This document shows positions 52,831 to 64,000 of a DNA stretch of 64,000 nt, piece after piece. The notes under the pieces were generated by a model, which worked only from the letters and a program-made list of their open reading frames with translations, ran no database searches and was not told the DNA's origin. The position numbers and the translations under genes are program-made. Where the stretch lies: assembly GCA_000720805.1 (NCBI GenBank), contig JODI01000005.1, forward strand, positions 124,001 through 188,000, in the 5' to 3' direction. The stretch's first letter is position 1; each line of letters opens with the position of its first letter. This DNA is from Streptomyces violaceoruber (GTDB taxonomy: Bacteria; Actinomycetota; Actinomycetes; Streptomycetales; Streptomycetaceae).

Positions 52831-55800
52831 ATGCTCCGCAAGGTACTGGTCGCCAACCGTGGTGAGATCGCGATTCGCGCGTTCCGCGCCGGCTACGAGG
52901 TGGGCGCGCGGACCGTCGCCGTCTTCCCGTACGAGGACCGCAACTCACTGCACCGGATGAAGGCCGACGAGGCCTACGAGATCGGTGAACCGGGGCATCC
53001 CGTACGGGCCTACCTCTCCGTGGAGGAGATCGTCCGCGCCGCCCGCCAGGCCGGCGCCGACGCCGTCTACCCGGGCTACGGCTTCCTCTCGGAGAACCCC
53101 GACCTCGCGCGCGCGTGCGAGGAGGCGGGCATCACCTTCGTCGGGCCGAGCGCGCAGATCCTGGAGCTGACGGGCAACAAGGCCCGCGCGGTGGCCGCGG
53201 CCCGCGCGGCCGGCGTTCCCGTCCTGGGCTCCTCGGCGCCCTCCAGTGACGTGGACGAACTGGTCCGCGCCGCCGAGGACGTCGGTTTCCCCGTCTTCGT
53301 CAAGGCGGTCGCAGGCGGCGGCGGGCGCGGCATGCGCCGGGTCGAGGAGCCGGCGCAGCTGCGGGAGTCCATCGAGGCGGCGGCCCGCGAGGCGGCCTCC
53401 GCGTTCGGCGACGCCACCGTCTTCCTGGAGAAGGCCGTCGTCGAACCCCGGCACATCGAGGTGCAGATCCTCGCCGACGGCCAGGGCAACGTCATCCACC
53501 TCTTCGAACGCGACTGCTCGGTGCAGCGCCGACACCAGAAGGTCATCGAGCTGGCGCCCGCGCCCAACCTCGACCCGGAGCTGCGCGAGCGGATCTGCGC
53601 CGACGCGGTGCGCTTCGCCCGGGAGATCGGCTACCGCAACGCCGGCACCGTCGAGTTCCTGCTCGACCGCGACGGCAACCACGTCTTCATCGAGATGAAC
53701 CCGCGCATCCAGGTCGAGCACACGGTCACCGAGGAGGTCACCGACGTCGACCTCGTCCAGGCCCAGCTGCGCATCGCCGCCGGCGAGACCCTGGCCGACC
53801 TCGGCCTGTCCCAGGATATGGTCACCCTGCGCGGCGCCGCCCTCCAGTGCCGGATCACCACCGAGGACCCCGCCAACGGCTTCCGCCCGGACACCGGCCG
53901 GATCAGCGCGTACCGCTCGCCGGGCGGCTCGGGCATCCGGCTCGACGGCGGAACCACCCACGCCGGTACGGAGATCAGCGCCCACTTCGACTCGATGCTG
54001 GTCAAACTCACCTGCCGGGGCCGGGACTTCACCACCGCGGTCAACCGCGCCCGGCGTGCCGTGGCCGAGTTCCGCATCCGGGGCGTGGCCACCAACATCC
54101 CCTTCCTCCAGGCCGTCCTCGACGACCCGGACTTCCAGGCAGGCCGGGTCACCACGTCGTTCATCGAGCAGCGCCCGCACCTGCTGACCTCCCGCCACTC
54201 CGCCGACCGCGGCACCAAGCTGCTCACCTACCTGGCCGACGTGACGGTGAACAAGCCGCACGGCGAGCGGCCCGACCTGATCGATCCCACCACCAAGCTG
54301 CCACCGGCCACCGACACCGAACCCCCCGCCGGCTCCAAGCAGCTGCTCACCGAACTCGGCCCCGAGGGCTTCGCCCGCCGGCTGCGCGAGTCCCCGACCA
54401 TCGGCGTCACCGACACCACCTTCCGTGACGCCCACCAGTCGCTCCTCGCCACCCGCGTCCGCACCAAGGACATGCTCGCCGTCGCCCCGGTCGTGGCGCG
54501 CACCCTGCCCGAGCTGCTGTCCCTGGAGTGCTGGGGCGGCGCCACCTACGACGTCGCCCTCCGCTTCCTGGCCGAGGACCCGTGGGAGCGCCTGGCCGCC
54601 CTGCGCGAGGCCGTCCCGAACATCTGCCTGCAGATGCTGCTGCGCGGCCGCAACACCGTCGGCTACACGCCGTATCCCACCGAGGTGACCGACGCCTTCG
54701 TGCAGGAGGCCGCGGACACCGGCATCGACATCTTCCGGATCTTCGACGCGCTCAACGACGTCGGCCAGATGCGCCCCGCCATCGACGCCGTACGCGCCAC
54801 CGGCACCGCGATCGCCGAGGTCGCCCTCTGCTACACCTCCGACCTGTCCGACCCGAACGAGCAGCTGTACACGCTCGACTACTACCTGCGCCTGGCCGAG
54901 CAGATCGTGGACGCGGGCGCCCACGTCCTCGCCGTCAAGGACATGGCCGGCCTGCTGCGGGCTCCCGCCGCCGCGAAGCTGGTCTCCGCCCTGCGCCGGG
55001 AGTTCGACCTGCCGGTGCACCTGCACACCCACGACACGGCGGGCGGCCAGCTCGCCACCTATCTCGCCGCGATCCAGGCCGGCGCGGACGCCGTGGACGG
55101 GGCGGTGGCCTCGATGGCGGGCACCACCTCGCAGCCGTCGCTGTCGGCGATCGTGGCCGCGACCGACTACTCCGAACGGCCCACCGGCCTCGACCTGAAG
55201 GCCGTCGGCGACCTGGAGCCCTACTGGGAGAGCGTCCGCAAGATCTACGCGCCCTTCGAGGCGGGCCTCGCCTCCCCGACGGGCCGTGTCTACGACCACG
55301 AGATCCCCGGCGGCCAGCTCTCCAACCTGCGCACCCAGGCCGTCGCCCTCGGCCTCGGCGACCGCTTCGAGGACATCGAGGCGATGTACGCCGCCGCCGA
55401 CGGCATCCTCGGCCACCTGGTGAAGGTCACCCCGTCCTCCAAGGTGGTCGGCGACCTCGCCCTGCACCTCGTCGGCGCCGGCGTGTCACCGAAGGAGTTC
55501 GAGGCGACGCCCGACAAGTACGACATCCCGGACTCCGTCATCGGCTTCCTCCGCGGCGAACTGGGCACCCCGCCCGGCGGCTGGCCCGAGCCGTTCCGCA
55601 GCAAGGCGCTCAAGGGCCGCGCCGAGGCCAAGCCGGTACAGGAACTGGCCCCCGAGGACCGCACCGGCCTGGAGAAGGACCGGCGCGGCACGCTCAACCG
55701 CCTGCTGTTCCCCGGCCCGACGCGCGAGTACGAGACGCACCGCGAGACCTACGGCGACACCAGTCTGCTGGACAGCAAGGACTTCTTCTACGGCCTCAGG

Positions 55801-56205
55801 CCCGGGAAGGAGTACGCCGTCGACCTCGAACCCGGCGTCCGGCTCCTCATCGCGCTGGAGGCCATCGGCGAGGCCGACGAACGCGGCCTGCGCACCGTGA
55901 TGTCGTCCCTGAACGGCCAGCTGCGGCCGATCCAGGTCCGCGACACCGCCGCCTCCTCCGACATCCCCTCCACCGAGAAGGCCGACCGCGCCAACCCCGG
56001 TCACGTCGCCGCGCCCTTCGCCGGAGTCGTGACCCTCACGGCCGCCGAGGGCGACGAGGTGGACGCCGGGGCCACGGTCGCCACCATCGAGGCGATGAAG
56101 ATGGAGGCCGCGATCACCGCCCCGAAGGCCGGCCGCGTGTCCCGGCTGGCCATCAACAAGATCCAGCAGGTGGAGGGCGGCGACCTGCTCGTCGAGATCG
56201 CGTAG
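52831..56205 (+). CDS. pyc: Pyruvate carboxylase
   Basis: A 1,124-residue biotin enzyme that carboxylates pyruvate to oxaloacetate, a full-length single-chain type. The biotin carboxylase domain is residues 1-455 (VLVANRGEIAIRAFRA, KAVAGGGGRGMR, HLFERDCSVQRRHQK, EMNPRIQVEHTVTEE); the carboxyltransferase domain is about 530-820 (TDTTFRDAHQSLLATRVRT, LECWGGATYD, HLHTHDTAGGQ with metal ligands); the C-terminal biotinyl domain has the EAMKMEA motif with Lys1090. ATG 52831 is taken as the start because the family begins with M(L/F)RKVLVANRGE; GGGAACGGGA precedes it. It appears to be a single-gene transcription unit replenishing the TCA cycle. Confidence 0.96.
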   Translation: MLRKVLVANRGEIAIRAFRAGYEVGARTVAVFPYEDRNSLHRMKADEAYEIGEPGHPVRAYLSVEEIVRAARQAGADAVYPGYGFLSENPDLARACEEAGITFVGPSAQILELTGNKARAVAAARAAGVPVLGSSAPSSDVDELVRAAEDVGFPVFVKAVAGGGGRGMRRVEEPAQLRESIEAAAREAASAFGDATVFLEKAVVEPRHIEVQILADGQGNVIHLFERDCSVQRRHQKVIELAPAPNLDPELRERICADAVRFAREIGYRNAGTVEFLLDRDGNHVFIEMNPRIQVEHTVTEEVTDVDLVQAQLRIAAGETLADLGLSQDMVTLRGAALQCRITTEDPANGFRPDTGRISAYRSPGGSGIRLDGGTTHAGTEISAHFDSMLVKLTCRGRDFTTAVNRARRAVAEFRIRGVATNIPFLQAVLDDPDFQAGRVTTSFIEQRPHLLTSRHSADRGTKLLTYLADVTVNKPHGERPDLIDPTTKLPPATDTEPPAGSKQLLTELGPEGFARRLRESPTIGVTDTTFRDAHQSLLATRVRTKDMLAVAPVVARTLPELLSLECWGGATYDVALRFLAEDPWERLAALREAVPNICLQMLLRGRNTVGYTPYPTEVTDAFVQEAADTGIDIFRIFDALNDVGQMRPAIDAVRATGTAIAEVALCYTSDLSDPNEQLYTLDYYLRLAEQIVDAGAHVLAVKDMAGLLRAPAAAKLVSALRREFDLPVHLHTHDTAGGQLATYLAAIQAGADAVDGAVASMAGTTSQPSLSAIVAATDYSERPTGLDLKAVGDLEPYWESVRKIYAPFEAGLASPTGRVYDHEIPGGQLSNLRTQAVALGLGDRFEDIEAMYAAADGILGHLVKVTPSSKVVGDLALHLVGAGVSPKEFEATPDKYDIPDSVIGFLRGELGTPPGGWPEPFRSKALKGRAEAKPVQELAPEDRTGLEKDRRGTLNRLLFPGPTREYETHRETYGDTSLLDSKDFFYGLRPGKEYAVDLEPGVRLLIALEAIGEADERGLRTVMSSLNGQLRPIQVRDTAASSDIPSTEKADRANPGHVAAPFAGVVTLTAAEGDEVDAGATVATIEAMKMEAAITAPKAGRVSRLAINKIQQVEGGDLLVEIA

Positions 56206-56322
56206 GTTGGCGGAACGCCGCCGCCCGCTTCCTCACGGCCCTTCGGCATTGCGGCCCGGTCCGGGGCGGCGGACTCTGGACGTCCGGACGCACGCGCGGC
56301 CGGGCAGTGAGGAGAGCAGGCG

Positions 56323-59033
<2,711 letters not shown>

Positions 59034-59037
<4 letters not shown>

Positions 59038-60485
59038 CGGTCGTCCACGAGATCAACACCCTGGTGTGGCTGGGTGAGCTGAGCCGACGGTACGGTCGCC
59101 CGATCGGCCTGGGTGACGTGCCCGCCGACATCTGGGACGACGTGGCCCGTCCCGGCATCGACACCGTCTGGCTGATGGGCGTCTGGGAGCGCAGCCCGGC
59201 CGGAGAGCGCATCGCCCTGCGCGACGAGCGACTCCTGGCCTCCTTCCGCGAGGCTCTGCCCGACCTCACCGAGGAGGACGTCACCGGATCCCCGTACTGC
59301 GTACGGAACTACGTCGTCGACGCCCGTCTCGGCGGACCGGAGGGCCTGGCCGCCGCCCGCGCCCAACTGGCCGCACGCGGACTGCGGTTGATCCTCGACT
59401 ATGTCCCCAATCACGTGGCCCCCGACCACCCCTGGCTCATCGGACGCCCCGACTGCCTGATCCAGGGCACGACGGACGACCTCGCCCACGCACCCGACGC
59501 CTTCGTCGAGACCGGCGGGCGGATCTACGCCCGTGGCCGCGATCCGTACTTCCCGCCCTGGCCGGACGTGGTCCAGCTCAACGCCTTCAGCGACGACCTG
59601 CGCGCGGCCACCGTGGACACGCTCGTCTCCATCGGCGACCAGGCGGACGGCGTGCGCTGCGACATGGCCATGCTGATGATGAACGACATCTTCGCGAAGA
59701 CCTGGGGAGAGCGGGCGGGGCGGCCGCCCACGGAGGACTTCTGGCCGTACGTCGTCCCGCGCGTCCGCGAGCGCCACCCCGGCCTCCTCTTCGTCGCCGA
59801 GGCCTACTGGGACCTCGAACGGCCCCTCCAGCAGCAGGGCTTCGACCACTGCTACGACAAACGCCTCTACGACCGCCTCCTCCACGAGGACGCCGAATCC
59901 GTCCGCGCCCATCTCCGGGCGGACCTCGCCCACCAGCAGGGCCTCGTCCGCTTCCTGGAGAACCACGACGAGCCGAGGGCCGCCGCGGCGGTGCCCGGCG
60001 CGCGGGGACGTGCGGCAGCCGTCGCCGTCGCCACCCTGCCCGGCGCGACACTCTGGCACGAGGGTCAGTTCGAGGGCCGCCGCGTACGTCCACCGGTGTT
60101 CCTCACCCGCAGGCCGCGGGAACCGGTCGACGAGGAGACACGCGAGTTCTACGGCCGGCTGCTGCCGACCGCGTCCGCCGTTCGCCGCGGCACCTGGCGG
60201 CAGGCGGACCCGGTGGGGTGGCCGGACAACGACACCCACCGCCACCTGCTGGCCTGGAGCTGGACCGACGTGAACGCGCGGCACCTGATCGTCGTCAACC
60301 ACTCCGACCGCGCGGCCCAGGCGCGCGTGCCCCTGCCCTGGGACGGCCTGCGGGGGCGGGAGCACCGCCTGACCGACCTGCTCACCGGGCGGACGTACGA
60401 CCGCGACGGCGACGAACTCACCGATGGCGGTCTGTACGTCGACCTGGACGCCTGGGCCTGCCACGTTCTCTCCCTCTCGCCCTGA
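59034..60485 (+). CDS. Intracellular GH13-family alpha-amylase-like enzyme
   Basis: A 483-residue GH13 protein without signal peptide. The TIM barrel starts TVVHEINTLVWLGELSRRYG; region I is LILDYVPNHVAPDHPW, the nucleophile Asp210 is in GVRCDMAM, the acid/base Glu256 in FVAEAYWD, and the third carboxylate Asp312 in ENHDEPR. A C-terminal beta-domain (about 390-483) ends with DAWACHVLSL. It starts at GTG 59034 overlapping the GH63-like stop. The short barrel and odd first beta strand set it apart from normal amylases; it may be a transglycosylase or phosphorylase-like enzyme for a small alpha-glucoside. Confidence 0.82.
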
Positions 60486-60550
60486 GACGCGGTCTTCCGG
60501 ATACGCGGACTTGCGCGATGTCTTGACGTGTACCCGACGCGATGGCTTCA

Positions 60551-60564
60551 TGGGAGCGCTCCCA
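60551..60564. promoter_or_regulatory. CebR-type operator
   Basis: TGGGAGCGCTCCCA is a perfect 14-bp palindrome identical to the CebR box, the site at which the cellobiose-sensing LacI-type repressor CebR acts in Streptomyces. It lies about 54 bp before the GH5 start, so it should make that gene inducible by cello-oligosaccharides. Confidence 0.85.
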
Positions 60565-60617
60565 TACCTCAACCCGTTGCCTGAGTTTCTTGGCGCTCAC
60601 CCCTCCCTGGAGCCGCA

Positions 60618-62279
60618 GTGAGAAGAACAAGAAGCACCACACGAAGGAACCCGTTGACCAGGCTGCTGGCCGCACTCGCGGCCCTCGTCGGGCTCGCCGT
60701 GGTCGGCGCCCTGTGCCCGGCCGTGGCGTACGCCGAGTCGTCCGGCGCCCGGGCCACCGGCCTGCACATCAGCGACGGCCGGCTGGTCGAAGGCAACGGC
60801 AACGACTTCGTCATGCGGGGCGTCAACCACGCCCACACCTGGTATCCGAACCAGACGCAGTCGCTGTCCGACATCAAGGCGCTGGGCGCCAACACCGTCC
60901 GTGTGGTCCTCTCCGACGGCTACCGATGGGCCAAGAACAGCGCGGCCGACGTGGCGAACGTGGTCTCGCAGTGCAAGGCCAACCGGCTCATCTGTGTCCT
61001 GGAGGTGCACGACACCACCGGGTACGGAGAGGAGGCCGCGGCCGGGACCCTCGACCACGCGGCCGACTACTGGATCAGCCTGAAGGACGTACTGGCCGGC
61101 CAGGAGAACTACGTCATCATCAACATCGGCAACGAGCCCTGGGGCAACACCGACCCGCAGGGCTGGACCGAGCCCACGATCGCCGCCGTGAAGAAACTGC
61201 GGGGCGCCGGATTCGAGCACACGATCATGGTGGACGCGCCCAACTGGGGCCAGGACTGGCAGGGCGTCATGCGCGCCAACGCCCGGTCCGTGTATGCCGC
61301 CGACACCACCGGCAACCTGATCTTCTCGATCCACATGTACAGCGTCTTCGACACCGCGACGGAGATCACCGACTATCTCAACGCCTTCGTCGACGCCGAA
61401 CTGCCCATCGTCATCGGGGAGTTCGGCGGCCCCGCCGACCAGTGGGGCGACCCCGACGAGGACACCATGATGGCCACCGCCCAGCAGCTCAAGCTCGGTT
61501 ACCTGGCCTGGTCCTGGAGCGGCAACACCGATCCGATCCTCGACCTGGCGATCAACTTCGACCCGAAGCAGCTGAGTTCCTGGGGCGAGCGCATCTTCCA
61601 CGGCGTGAACGGCATCGCCGAGACCGCCAAGGAGGCGACGGTCTTCGGCGGCGGCAGCCCGAGTGACACCCAGGCGCCGACGGCTCCGGGCACCCCGACC
61701 GCCTCCGCCGTGACGGCCACGTCCGCCACCCTCACCTGGACGGCCGCCACGGACAACGTGGGCGTCGCCGGCTACGACGTCGTGCGCGTGAGCGGCGGCA
61801 CGGAGACCAAGGTCGCCGCCTCGACCACCACCTCCGCGACCGTCACCGGCCTCACCGCCGCCACGCCGTACACCTTCGCCGTCTACGCCCGGGACGCGGC
61901 CGGAAACCGCTCGGCGCGCTCGGCCACGGTGAACGTCACCACGGCCGGCGCCCCGAGCGGCACCTGCTCCGTCGGATACAAGATCGTCGGCGAGTGGCAG
62001 GGCGGCTTCCAGGGCGAGATCGCCATCCGCAACACCGGCACCACCGCCATCACCGGCTGGAAACTCGCCTTCGCCTTCGCCGACGGCCAGACCGTCACGA
62101 ACATGTGGGGCGGGACCCCCACCCAGAGCGGCGGCTCGGTGAGCGTGACCCCGGCCTCCTACACGTCCACCATCGCCGCCGGCGGCTCCGTCACCGTCGG
62201 CTTCATCGGCAGCAAGGGGGCGACGAACTCGGCGCCGACCGGGTTCACGCTCGACGGGGCGGCGTGCTCGTCCGGTTGA
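60618..62279 (+). CDS. Secreted GH5 beta-mannanase/endoglucanase with FN3 and CBM2 domains
   Basis: A 553-residue secreted enzyme. An Arg-rich signal peptide (ending AVAYA) precedes a GH5 TIM barrel of about 320 residues with FVMRGVNHAHTWYP, acid/base Glu173 in NIGNEPWG and nucleophile Glu268 in VIGEFGG; this pattern fits subfamily 8 endo-beta-1,4-mannanases. A fibronectin III domain (about 355-440: TLTWTAATDNVGVAGY) and a family-2 cellulose-binding module at the end (CSVGYKIVGEWQGGFQGEIAIRNTG, with several Trp) follow. GTG start with GGAG ahead. Preceded by the CebR operator, which couples it to cellulose utilisation. Confidence 0.9.
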   Translation: MRRTRSTTRRNPLTRLLAALAALVGLAVVGALCPAVAYAESSGARATGLHISDGRLVEGNGNDFVMRGVNHAHTWYPNQTQSLSDIKALGANTVRVVLSDGYRWAKNSAADVANVVSQCKANRLICVLEVHDTTGYGEEAAAGTLDHAADYWISLKDVLAGQENYVIINIGNEPWGNTDPQGWTEPTIAAVKKLRGAGFEHTIMVDAPNWGQDWQGVMRANARSVYAADTTGNLIFSIHMYSVFDTATEITDYLNAFVDAELPIVIGEFGGPADQWGDPDEDTMMATAQQLKLGYLAWSWSGNTDPILDLAINFDPKQLSSWGERIFHGVNGIAETAKEATVFGGGSPSDTQAPTAPGTPTASAVTATSATLTWTAATDNVGVAGYDVVRVSGGTETKVAASTTTSATVTGLTAATPYTFAVYARDAAGNRSARSATVNVTTAGAPSGTCSVGYKIVGEWQGGFQGEIAIRNTGTTAITGWKLAFAFADGQTVTNMWGGTPTQSGGSVSVTPASYTSTIAAGGSVTVGFIGSKGATNSAPTGFTLDGAACSSG

Positions 62280-62293
62280 CATCCCGTCGACCT

Positions 62294-62320
62294 CCGGCGG
62301 GGGTTGTCGACTCCCGCCGG
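62294..62320. terminator. Hairpin after the GH5 gene
   Basis: The arms CCGGCGGG (62294-62301) and CCCGCCGG (62313-62320) with an 11-base loop begin 15 bp past the stop codon. Confidence 0.55.
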
Positions 62321-62382
62321 TAGTCGGCTCCCTCGCGTAGGTTGTGGAGCAGGAGCAGGAGTCGCCGAAGGAAATCCGCCGT

Positions 62383-63312
62383 ATGAGCTCATCACACGGG
62401 ATCGGGACCTCAGAGGTCCCGGAGGCGTTGGCGGCCTCGTGCGCCCGTGGGCCCGGCGAGGAAGGCCGGGACCGGGTCGCCGCGCTGCCCGCCCTCGCGG
62501 TGGAGTTCCTGGAACGCTGGGGGCTCAGCCGCGAGGGAGAGCCCTGGGCGGGGGAGGCGTCCTTGGTGCTTCCGGTGCGGCGGGAGGACGGCACCGGAGC
62601 CGTGCTCAAACTTCAGCCGCCCCGGGAGGAGACCACCGCCGCGGTCATCGGACTGCGAACCTGGGACGGGCGCGGCATGGTGCGGCTGCTCGATCACGAG
62701 GTGGAGCGGGGTGCCATGCTGCTGGAGCGGCTGGACGGAGCCCGTGCGCTCGCCTCCGTCGAGGACGACGACGAGGCGACGGGCATCCTGGCCGAACTCC
62801 TGGCGCGACTGGTCGCCGTGCCCGCGCCCATGGGGCTGCGGCGGCTCGGTGACATCGCCGCTCAGATGCTGGAGCAGGCCCCGCTGGCGGTGACGGCGCT
62901 CGCGGACCCCGGCGAACGGCGGCTGCTGAGCGGCTGGGCCGGAGCGGTGGCCGAACTCGTCGACGAGCCCGGTGACCGGATGCTCCACTGGGACCTGCAC
63001 CACGGCAACGTCCTCGCCGCGGAGCGCGAACCGTGGCTGGCCATCGACCCCGAACCGCTCGCCGGTGACCCCGGCTTCGACCTGTGGCCCGCGCTGGACA
63101 GCCGGTGGGACGCCGTCGTGGCCGGTGTGGACCCGGTACGTGCGGTGCGGCGCCGTTTCGACCTGCTCACGGAGGTACTCCGACTGGACCGTGGGCGCGC
63201 GGCGGGCTGGACGGCGGTGCGGCTGCTGCAGAACGCGTTGTGGGACATCGAGGACGGGGAAACGGCACTGGCCGCGTCCGATGTCGTGATCTCGGCGGCG
63301 CTGCCGACCTGA
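62383..63312 (+). CDS. Aminoglycoside/hydroxyurea-type phosphotransferase (APH(6) family)
   Basis: A 309-residue kinase-fold enzyme of the APH_6_hur family, which includes streptomycin 6-phosphotransferase and hydroxyurea kinase. The N-lobe has EPWAGEASLVLPVRREDGTGAVLKLQPP (ATP-binding Lys), the hinge MLLERLDGARAL, the catalytic loop MLHWDLHHGNVLA with Asp and Asn, and IDPEPLAGDPGFDLWPAL (DxD-type magnesium site). The ATG at 62383 is preferred over the GTG at 62344 because GAAGGA sits before it. Whether it confers resistance or has a metabolic role is not known. Confidence 0.82.
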   Translation: MSSSHGIGTSEVPEALAASCARGPGEEGRDRVAALPALAVEFLERWGLSREGEPWAGEASLVLPVRREDGTGAVLKLQPPREETTAAVIGLRTWDGRGMVRLLDHEVERGAMLLERLDGARALASVEDDDEATGILAELLARLVAVPAPMGLRRLGDIAAQMLEQAPLAVTALADPGERRLLSGWAGAVAELVDEPGDRMLHWDLHHGNVLAAEREPWLAIDPEPLAGDPGFDLWPALDSRWDAVVAGVDPVRAVRRRFDLLTEVLRLDRGRAAGWTAVRLLQNALWDIEDGETALAASDVVISAALPT

Positions 63313-63469
63313 GCGGGGCCTGGCCCGCCCATCTGCGGCGTCGTCGGTCGCCGACTCTGCCACGCTCGCACCACCTCGTGCGGGGGCACCCTCATCGCGT
63401 CGACTGCCTCCTCCGCCTCGCATCTGGACGCACCAAGCTCCGCTCACCCGTGCCGACAAGGCACCCTTG

Positions 63470-64000
63470 CTACAGCCGGCCTGATCCACCGGACAGGCCC
63501 CGGCGTCCGGGCGCCCCCGCGCGCAACCCGTCCATGACGATGTCCAGCAGCCGCGTCGCCTTCGGCTGCCAGTCATCGTGCGGGGCGAGCTGCCACAGGC
63601 CGGCGATGGCCAGCATGAAGTCGTCGGGCGTGACGCCGGGACGGATCGTGCCGGCCTCCTCGCAGGCGCGCAGCAGGAGGTCGGCCGCGTCGGTCACCGG
63701 GGTGTGGCCCGGCTTCGCCACCTTCCCGGACGAGGTGCTCAGGACCTGGCGGATCGCCTCCGCCAGGCCGGCCTTGGTCATCGCGAACCGGGCGAGGTGG
63801 TCCATCCACGCACGCAAGGCGCGGTCGGGTTCCCCGCTCTCCAGCAGCACGGACGCGGTGTCGGCGACCTGCTGCACCTCGTGGCGGTAGAGCTCGAGGA
63901 CGAGCGTCTCGCGGTTGGGGAAGTTCCGGTAGAACGTGCCCTGGCCGACGCCCGCCTTCTTGGCGATCGCGCTCAGCGGGGTGTCGGCGGCCCGGGAAAG
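63470..64000 (-). CDS. TetR-family transcriptional regulator (N-terminus outside window)
   Basis: The frame is open to the window end at 64000, so the start is missing. The visible ~176 residues begin in the helix-turn-helix (TPLSAIAKKAGVGQGTFYRNFPNRETLVLELYRHEV, the classic TetR motif) and continue through the ligand-binding domain to the stop at 63470 (GAPGRRGLSGGSGRL). Domain type is certain; target and ligand are unknown. The preceding phosphotransferase is convergent. Confidence 0.88.
   Translation of the reverse strand, partial: LSRAADTPLSAIAKKAGVGQGTFYRNFPNRETLVLELYRHEVQQVADTASVLLESGEPDRALRAWMDHLARFAMTKAGLAEAIRQVLSTSSGKVAKPGHTPVTDAADLLLRACEEAGTIRPGVTPDDFMLAIAGLWQLAPHDDWQPKATRLLDIVMDGLRAGAPGRRGLSGGSGRL

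Overview
The window comes from a Streptomyces-type actinomycete. The evidence is very high GC with strong third-position GC bias, frequent GTG/TTG starts, a TTA codon in a SARP/AfsR-type regulator, a CebR-type operator, sugar ABC transporters with no ATPase gene of their own, and many large secreted glycoside hydrolases.

Layout. (1) 1-2500, minus strand: an aliphatic-sulfonate ABC transporter (ssuCBA order), preceded by a very short ORF that looks like the actinobacterial sulfur-metabolism leader peptide. (2) 2617-9549: a YjbQ-like protein; an AfsR-type regulator whose reading frame is broken by one extra base; an imine-reductase-like dehydrogenase transcribed divergently from it, with six 11-bp phased direct repeats between them; a membrane protein; and a DeoR-family regulator. 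(3) 9574-12705, minus: a three-gene sugar ABC importer (two permeases and a lipoprotein). (4) 13297-37645, plus: about 24 kb of tightly packed genes for exported glycan-degrading enzymes. They are GH31 (MYORG/alpha-galactosidase-like), GH123, two GH35, a second GH31, two SGNH esterases, GH29 alpha-fucosidase, two beta-sandwich proteins without signal peptides, and GH89 alpha-N-acetylglucosaminidase. Several genes overlap by 1-4 bp and are probably translationally coupled. The enzyme set (alpha/beta-Gal, beta-GalNAc, alpha-Fuc, alpha-GlcNAc, esterases) is what would be needed to strip mucin-like or glycolipid-like animal glycans, and the neighbouring DeoR regulator and ABC importer are the natural partners. 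(5) 37720-41840, minus: a vWA/metallopeptidase-like protein, a MoxR ATPase and an unknown protein. (6) 41964-51059: a hexuronate/aldonate catabolic cluster (kdgK-like kinase, idnD-like dehydrogenase, MHS transporter, uxuB-like reductase, manD) with a divergent FadR-type GntR regulator and a clear palindromic operator. An IS110-family element sits between idnD and the transporter gene, and a duplicated non-coding block sits between kdgK and idnD. (7) 51179-63312, plus: a DHA2 drug-efflux-type MFS, pyruvate carboxylase, an intracellular GH63-like/GH13 pair, a secreted GH5-FN3-CBM2 mannanase/cellulase under a perfect CebR box, and an APH(6)/hydroxyurea-type kinase. (8) 63470-64000, minus: a TetR regulator cut by the window edge.

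How the parts fit together (inference): exported hydrolases in region 4 release sugars, the region 3 importer (with a shared ATPase such as MsiK) takes them up, and the DeoR regulator controls the system. The adjacent uronate/aldonate cluster may handle acidic sugars through mannonate and 2-keto-3-deoxygluconate. No tRNA, rRNA or CRISPR array was seen.
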